Positions 58,200 to 64,000 of a stretch of DNA of 64,000 nt are shown here, in pieces. Below the pieces are notes generated by a model. It worked only from the letters and a program-made list of their open reading frames with translations, did not search any database and was not told where the DNA came from. The translations under genes were made by a program, and so were the position numbers. The stretch covers positions 177,313,170 to 177,377,169 of the forward strand of contig NC_068910.1 in the NCBI RefSeq assembly GCF_023091745.1. The letters are read 5' to 3'. Positions within the stretch are counted from its first letter, which is position 1, and every line of letters begins with the position of its first letter. Origin of the DNA: Budorcas taxicolor. Lineage: Eukaryota > Chordata > Mammalia > Artiodactyla > Bovidae.

Positions 58200-58312
58200 T
58201 TCTGTGTGCTGATATCTTTCTAAATACTTTCACATATGTTAAATAATTTCATCCCCAACTAGTAGAAATAGTTTTACATGTAATAACTCATTTAATTCAA
58301 CAAAGCTATAAG
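58200..58312 (-). mobile_element. MIR SINE, first half
   Basis: Antisense MIR 3' part: gtgtgctgatatctttctaa, acatgtaataactcatttaa, acaaagctataaggtag. The core continues at 58538 after a Bov-tA insertion. Confidence 0.75.
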
Positions 58313-58537
58313 GTAGTTTACTTGCTAAGTCATGTCCAACTCTTGTAACCCCATGGACTGTAGCCTGCCAGGTTCATCTATCCATGGGATTTTCCAGGCA
58401 AGAATACTGGAGTGGGCTGCCATTTCCTTCTCCAGGAGATCTTCCAGACCTTGGAATCAAACCCAGGTCTCCTGCACTGCAGGCAGACTCCTGCATCATA
58501 GATGGTTTCTTCACCAACTGAGGTAGCTGGGAAGCCT
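58313..58537 (-). mobile_element. Bov-tA SINE nested in MIR
   Basis: The head on minus is GCTTCCCAGCTACCTCAG and the tail side reads cttgctaagtcatgtccaac. The body has a short extra segment (gcagactcctgcatcatagatgg) between body and head. The likely target-site duplication gctataag is at 58305-58312 and 58538-58545. Confidence 0.92.
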
Positions 58538-58665
58538 GCTATAAGAAAATTATCATAATCCTAATTTTATGGATGAGAAAACTGAAGCTCAAACCAAGTA
58601 ATTTTCCCAAAGCACAAAGCTAGTAAGTGGCAGAACCAGAATTTAAAAGTAAGTGTTTGTTCTGT
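58538..58665 (-). mobile_element. MIR SINE, second half
   Basis: Antisense core: tttatggatgagaaaactga, gctcaaaccaagtaattttc, aaagctagtaagtggcagaa. It is continuous with 58200-58312 apart from the nested Bov-tA. Confidence 0.82.
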
Positions 58666-58769
58666 ATTCCTTCTTTTAGGAAGAACAGGAGAAAATGGAA
58701 TATAATATTCAACCATAATAGATTGAATCATAGCAACCTGGAGATTAAGGCTGACCTAATCATGTACCT

Positions 58770-58905
58770 CTCTGAAGAAGGAAATGGCAACCCACTCCAG
58801 TGTTCTTGCCTGGAGAATTCCGTGGTCAGAGGAGCTTGGCAGGCTACAGTCCATGGGCTCGCAAAGAGCTGGACAGGACTGAGTGACTAACATGTTCATG
58901 TTCAG
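58770..58905 (+). mobile_element. BovA monomer SINE
   Basis: A single BovA unit (gaaggaaatggcaacccact, ttgcctggagaattccgtgg, ggacaggactgagtgactaa) without a tRNA-like head. A perfect 10-bp target-site duplication tcatgtacct is at 58760-58769 and 58906-58915. Confidence 0.93.
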
Positions 58906-58915
58906 TCATGTACCT

Positions 58916-59174
58916 ACATAAGAACAATAACGATCAGATTCATCAGATCACTGAATACTGGATACAGAAAGGAATGTGCGGCTCATCTTGTCAAATTCCC
59001 TCACTTTATCACTGAAGAAAATGAGGGCCAGAGGAAAAAATATATATATATTGTCTAGTATTATTACGCTAGTTTATGGCTGACTTGGCAATAAAATACA
59101 GGTGATTTCTCCTGCACTATTTCAAAATACCCCTAATCACCTTGAAGCAGATCCTCTTTACAAGTTATCTATTA
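58916..59174. other. Unassigned DNA
   Basis: Includes a short (TA)5 run near 59041. No gene is recognised. Confidence 0.45.
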
Positions 59175-59182
59175 TGTGCAGA

Positions 59183-59331
59183 AGTGAAAGTCACTCAGTT
59201 GTGTCCAACTCTTTGTGAACGGACACTCTTTGTGACACGACACTCTTTGTGACCCCATGGACTATACAGTCCATGGAATTCTCCAGGCCAGAATACTGCA
59301 GTAGGTAGCCTTTCCCTTCTCCAGGGGATCT
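59183..59331 (-). mobile_element. Bov-tA/BovA SINE with internal 17-bp triplication
   Basis: BovA body on minus, truncated before the tRNA-like head. The target-site duplication tgtgcaga is at 59175-59182 and 59332-59339. Inside, the 17-bp unit actctttgtga-c-gac is present three times (about 59208-59256) where other copies have it once. Confidence 0.9.
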
Positions 59332-59581
59332 TGTGCAGAGCCCGCTTGTAAAAACCCTCAAGTGCCTTCATTTCCACAGACCCCTTCTGAACAAAAATAG
59401 ACAAAATACCTTATACATAGGCGATTGTGTTTTATTCCACATGACCTTGCTATTCCAGGATCTTTGCATGACCAAAGTGGCAAGTAAAGTGTCTAATATA
59501 AGAGCTGCGCCCTGCAGAGGCTCTCGGTACTGAAGAGTGACTGGAATATCCAACCAAACCATTAACTCCCCCCAGGACTTT

Positions 59582-59765
59582 TAAAAAGTATTTATTTATT
59601 CATTTGGCTGCACTGGATCTTAGTTGCAACATGCAGGACCTTTTAGATTGGACATGTGAACTTTACTCTGTCATATAGTATCTAGTTCCCTGACCAGAGA
59701 TTGGATGCAGGCCCCCTGCATTGGGAGCTCAGAGTCTTAGCTGCTAAACTACCAGGGAAGGTCCT
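59582..59765 (-). mobile_element. CHR-type SINE
   Basis: On plus it reads tail first (ttaaaaagtatttatttatt), then ggctgcactggatcttagtt and the head accagggaagg. A 13-bp target-site duplication cccccaggacttt is at 59569-59581 and 59766-59778. Confidence 0.92.
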
Positions 59766-59778
59766 CCCCCAGGACTTT

Positions 59779-59999
59779 ATAGACACAGGCACAGTTGGCA
59801 AGTACAACTGCAGAGGGTCCTAGAGAGAAAAAACAAAAAGCAGAAGTCATGAAGTACTAGATTCTATGAAGTCCATGGCTTCAAGGATTTGAGATAAAAA
59901 TGAGAACTGATATCAGAATAAGATCAAACAGGAATATGGAAGCTGAGTGGAAGGGATCAAGTCTCTAGCCCTAGAATGCCCTGAGGTCAACACAGCAGC
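59779..59999. other. Unassigned DNA
   Basis: I recognise no gene or repeat in this stretch. Confidence 0.45.
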
Positions 60000-60178
60000 T
60001 TCTATACTACTAGATATAAAAGTGCATTAGAATCACATGGGAACTGTTTAGAAGTGCAAAATTTCAGGCCCCACACAGACTTACTAGATCCAGAATGGAG
60101 TGGAGCCCAGAAAGCTATGTTTTTAATAAGCACCCCAAGTAACTCCAATTTACCATGAAGTTCAAGAATCATGAAACT
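60000..60178 (+). mobile_element. MER5-type hAT DNA transposon
   Basis: Conserved words gcattagaatcacatgggaa, aaatttcaggccccacacag, and …taataagcaccccaagtaac… match the MER5A/B layout. Non-autonomous, no transposase. Confidence 0.78.
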
Positions 60179-60434
60179 AGGTGAGCAGGTGTACCTGAAC
60201 ATTGGTCAGAATGACATTCCAATTCTTTTCTTCCTTAACTTACTTTCCCCAAATCCTTTGATCTAAAAGCCTGTATCTTGGAATAACCCTGCATTTTCTG
60301 TTCCTTGCAGCAATCTAATTAGCAATCAACTTCAGGTGTTGGAGAACTGCATATAATCAACTTTAATGAACTGTTTGAACTTTATTCAAATTATGCTGCT
60401 ATTTTGCATATTGATTTCTTCTTTATTTCATTAA
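60179..60434. other. Unassigned DNA
   Basis: I recognise no gene or repeat in this stretch. Confidence 0.45.
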
Positions 60435-60890
60435 TTAATTCAATAAGTATTTATTAACTGCTCACCATGTGCCAGACAGTACAAAGCAATGAAAATACAA
60501 AAATACCTGCATTTGCAGAACTTAGATTATGGCAAGAGGAAACAGACAATGAATAGTTAAATAAATAAGGTAGGACATACATTAGATAGTGATAAGTGCT
60601 ACGGGAAAAAAAAAAGAAAATGAAGACGCCAGGAAGGCAATAAGGACTTTAGTGGGGGCTTTATGATTTTAAATAGGATAGACAGGAAAACAATGCTACT
60701 AATGTGCCATCTGAGCAAACACCTGACTATGTGGAAGCATATTGTAGATACGTAAGGGAAGGGAGACCTTAGATGATTATAGGAATGGCAAGGAGGCCAG
60801 TGTAGCTAGAGCTGAGAGAGTGATGAGAAGAGCCAAGCCAAACAGGAGGCTGGATGGGTAAGACTCTTTACAAGTGATCATGAAGATTTG
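60435..60890 (-). mobile_element. L2-type LINE, antisense
   Basis: attaattcaataagtattta, ctcaccatgtgccagacagt, cctgcatttgcagaacttag, aagtgctacgggaaaaaaaa and caaggaggccagtgtagcta follow the antisense order of the mammal-wide repeat also seen at 37030-37800. The first part is a good L2 end; the remainder is less certain. Confidence 0.62.
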
Positions 60891-61581
60891 GGGGCTTATT
60901 CATTAGTTTTATAAGCTATAGATAATTTACTTCTCCAATCACATAAACTGGGATTCTTTATTTGATAGGAATAAATGGTCTAGCCTTCTAACCAACTTGC
61001 GAAGTACAATTGTGCCGTTTGTTGAGGCAGCTTTACTATCATAATTCCAGGCTGGCCCTGGAGAGAGGAATACCAAGAGAGTAGACTATACAATCTTAGC
61101 CACTGTAACAGGGTGAATCAAAAAAATAAATCTCTCTTCTGGTTCTCCAGAGATAAATTCTGTGCAGCATTTTGAACAAAGTGACTTCATCTGAGGTGAA
61201 AATGATCCCACAGAGAAATCAATTCTCTTTAGAAAAGAATTTATCATTGGGTTAGAAGGATAAACAAATTGCTTCTGAAACCTTTTGTTACCAAGTACAT
61301 GGAAAGTTAAAGTTACACGAAACTATTCAGCTTGACACAAGTCTAAGACCTAAATCCATTAGAAGAGATGTGCATGGAGACAGAAGCGATTGTGGAGAAC
61401 TCATCTCTTGATTGTACACCATCTCAGACACACTGAGTGGAAAGCGGTCTGCAGGTCTGCAGTAAGTGTCACAGACCAAAGTCCCTGCCAGGTGGAGATC
61501 CCCTTACAGGTTAGGGGTGCAGACAACAATACCTAAACAATAAATAGGCTGATTGCAGATAGTTATAAATAAGTAGGAAAG
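60891..61581. other. Unassigned DNA
   Basis: I recognise no gene or repeat in this stretch. Confidence 0.5.
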
Positions 61582-61596
61582 GGACAAGGAGTGGAG

Positions 61597-61914
61597 AAAT
61601 CCCTGGTGGATAAGAATCTGCCTGCCAATGCAAGGAAAATGGGGTTCGATCCCTGGTCTGGGAAGATTCCATATGCCACGGGGCAGCCAAGGCCCATGTG
61701 CCACAACTCCTGAGGCCGAGCACCTAGAGCACATGCTCTACAACAGAGAAGCCACCACAATAAGCCCACACATGGCAACAAACAGTACCCCCACTCACTG
61801 CAAATAGAGAAAGTCTGTGCGCAGCAACAAAGACCCAGCACAATCAAAAATAAAAATAAATAAATGAGCAAACATAACAGAAAGATGTCTTAAAAAAAAA
61901 AAAAAACAAGAAAA
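61597..61914 (+). mobile_element. CHR-type SINE
   Basis: Head gaaatccctggtggataaga, box B-like gggttcgatccc, CHR body (gccacaactcctgaggccga, cagcaacaaagacccagcac) and a long A-rich tail reaching about 61914. The imperfect flanks acaaggagtg (61584) and acaagaagtg (61917) are a likely diverged target-site duplication. Confidence 0.9.
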
Positions 61915-62089
61915 GAACAAGAAGTGACTAGTAGAGTTTGTAGATTTCTACTTGAGATTAACTGCTCAGGAAACACTCTCTGAGAATGTGACATTTAAAT
62001 TAAAACCTAAATGATGAGAAGAAGCCAGGCTTGCAAAGAAATATCTGGGGCCAAGAACAATGTAAATGGTTTATGATCCACAATAATCC
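61915..62089. other. Unassigned DNA
   Basis: Short stretch without any recognisable feature. Confidence 0.4.
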
Positions 62090-62255
62090 TTAACATTTAT
62101 ACTGTGATTTACAGTTTTCACATCTGTTTCACATACATTTTTTTTTTTAGTCCTCATAATAATGCTGAAGAAATATACGATTGACATTTTTTGACCTGTT
62201 TTGCAGATGAGTAACTTAGTTTCAGAGAGGTCTAAGGGTCTGCCAAAGACAGGAT
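62090..62255 (-). mobile_element. MIR SINE
   Basis: Antisense MIR-like text: cagttttcacatctgtttca, agtcctcataataatgctga, ttttgcagatgagtaactta, gtttcagagaggtctaaggg. Diverged. Confidence 0.62.
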
Positions 62256-63363
62256 TAATAGATGGGCTTTGGCAGGCATTTTCCTTCCTGACCCAGTTTG
62301 TTGCTATTGTGGCTCCAAAGAAAATAATATTCTCAAATTGAGAAACACCGATGTCATATAGAGGACAAAAAAAAAAAGTGAACAACAACAACAAAAAAGT
62401 AAATTCTAATTAGGTTTCAGCTATTTGTAAATAATAAAATATAAGTCACCTGTAATTCTTTAACTGTGTTTTAATTGCTCTTTATTTTTCATTTAAGGCC
62501 ATCTAGGTTTGAGAGGTGATAGTGGTCTCTTCTGCTAAGTATTGATTTGCATTTCCTTTTAATTTTAACCATAATAGATACTTAAGGCTGTAGCCTACAC
62601 AGATTTTTGCTACATTCTGAGCTTATGCATTCCTTATATGCACAGATTTACAGAATAAATTGAGGTACAACTTCCATATCGAGGGTTACCAGAGCAAAGA
62701 TACAGTATTATCGAATGAGAGCATTAAAAGAATTGTAAAATAAAAATATTAACAATTATGCTCTATCACTGATATCAGTATTAAAATCTGGGCAAGGATA
62801 AGTTTATGTTCAATTCTTAGAGGCCTATGTAACAGGCCTCTGAAAAGACATTTTCCCAAGAATCCTTTGTTTCCTAGGATTCTAACACTGACTATATAAA
62901 TAAGGAGATTTTTTTTCAAGCTCCTCTGGAAATGTATAGTTGTCTGTCATTTTACAATGATAAATTTCAGGGAACATATTTAAGAAATGTTCTTGTCACC
63001 TTTTCAAGAAGATAGAAATTCCTAATTTTTGTCTCATGGATCTCAGAAGACTACAATAATAAGTTCAGCTGCTGCTGCTGCTGTTAAATTGCTTCAGCTG
63101 TTACAGCACAATTATGAGAAATATTTTAAAAATTTACTGAAACATATTTTGAAATTATAGGATAAAATATTATCCTATTTAACAAAAAGATTGATTTTGC
63201 ATACAGTAACCTATATTGGTACCTAATAAGCCAGGATGTATTTTCTAGGTTTTTGAAAGTCACAGCACAAGGCAAGAAAATAAAGGGATAATGACAAACA
63301 TTGATTGTGATAAAGTAAATGCAAGCTGTGGCAATAATAGGATTTTAATAAAGACTATCTATT
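62256..63363. other. Unassigned AT-rich DNA
   Basis: No gene is recognised. A short GCT run followed by gttaaattgcttcag at 63068-63098 resembles the extreme end of a BOV-A2 on minus, which would be a tiny remnant. A CAA/A-rich run is at 62368-62398. Confidence 0.45.
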
Positions 63364-63763
63364 AGAGTTGGACCATAAATAAGACAGAGTGTTAAAGAAT
63401 TCATGCCTTTAAAATGTGGTGCTGGAGAAGACTCTTAAGAGTCCTTTGGACAGCAAAGAGATCAAACCAGTCAATCCTAAAGGAAATCAACCCTGAATAA
63501 TCACTGTAAGCACTAATGCTGAAGCTGAGGCTCCAATACTTTGGCCACCTGATATGAAGAGCTGACTCATTAGAAAAGACCCTGATGCAACAGAAGATTG
63601 AGGGCAGGAGGAGAAGTGGGTGACAGAGGATGAGGTGGCTGGATAGCATCACCAGTTCAATGGACAGGAACTTGGGCAAATTCCAGGGACAGAGAGGCCT
63701 GGTGTGCTGCAGTCCATGGGGTTGCAAAGAGTTGGACATGACTTGGCAACTGAACAACAACAA
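63364..63763 (+). mobile_element. BovB 3' portion, 5'-truncated
   Basis: It starts agagttggaccataaataag and covers the last part of the RT C-terminus and the 3' UTR to acttggcaactgaacaacaa. More diverged than most copies here (CAACAACAA end instead of CTGAACTGAA). No clear target-site duplication. Confidence 0.92.
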
Positions 63764-63774
63764 TCTACTGGCAG

Positions 63775-64000
63775 TTGCAATGTGTCAGGTACCAGGCTAA
63801 GCACTTTACTTACACTACCTTACTTAATTCTAACAACCCTATAATACAATATAGGGACTACCAGAATTATTGTAGAAACTGACTTTCAAAAGATTAAGCA
63901 GTTTGCTCAAGATCACATGTTAACTGAGCAGTAAATCCAGAATACTATCCAGAGGTGTCTGACTCTAGAGCTATCCTCTGTAGTAACCATGTAATTCTGT
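63775..64000 (-). mobile_element. MIR SINE, cut by window end
   Basis: Antisense MIR in good order: gcaatgtgtcaggtaccagg, ctaagcactttacttacact, taattctaacaaccctataa, gtttgctcaagatcacatgt, gtctgactctagagctatcc. One of the better-preserved MIR copies in the window. Confidence 0.85.

Noticed and set aside
63069..63086. GCT trinucleotide expansion
   Set aside because: Only about five units, and it resembles the end of a BOV-A2, so no expansion is indicated.

Overview
The window is nuclear DNA of a ruminant, most likely a bovid. It is packed with BovB (RTE-type) LINEs, their dependent tRNA-Glu/BovA SINEs (Bov-tA, BOV-A2), CHR-type cetartiodactyl SINEs and artiodactyl L1 3' ends, on a background of older mammalian repeats (L1M, L2, MIR, MER5, Tigger). 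I recognise no intact protein-coding gene, no rRNA or functional tRNA gene, no CRISPR array and no bacterial-type operon. It reads as an AT-rich gene desert or a very large intron.

Layout. 1-2743: BovB on +, cut by the window start. 2744-6898: mostly unassigned, with one L1 tail. 6899-9927: near-full-length BovB on -, with the best-preserved coding stretch. 9928-13445: unassigned DNA, a CpG-rich patch with a splice-donor-like edge, then an antisense retroviral-type LTR carrying SINEs. 13707-16792: a processed retrocopy of ATAD1 on -, bounded by a 14-bp target-site duplication, with its own poly(A) signal and two later LINE insertions. 16795-21418: two old L1 copies, one split by a Tigger DNA transposon and one by BovB copies. 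22590-27360: an antisense L1 split by a 3-kb BovB that is itself split by a Bov-tA, with a BOV-A2 at the junction. 27361-38700: mostly unassigned, with L2, MIR, Bov-tA and one L1. 38701-42743: Bov-tA, half a mariner, a TSD-bounded CHR+L1 composite, a HAL1-like element and a young L1. 43288-58130: six more BovB insertions with SINEs, an LTR-like block and a split L1. 58200-64000: MIR, SINEs, MER5, L2 and a last BovB piece.

About thirteen BovB insertions cover roughly 17 kb, about 27% of the window by my boundaries. No gene set works together here. The interaction is parasitic: LINE enzymes (BovB, L1) supply endonuclease and reverse transcriptase, and the SINEs and the ATAD1 mRNA copy were mobilised by them. 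Every reverse transcriptase frame I checked is broken.

Limits: boundaries were set by eye, usually good to about 10-30 bp where no target-site duplication was found. Subfamily names are from memory of the families, not from a database search. I did not find an undescribed biological system. The items most worth checking are the CHR+L1 composite, the CpG-rich patch, the 75-bp insert inside a BovB, and the ATAD1 retrocopy.
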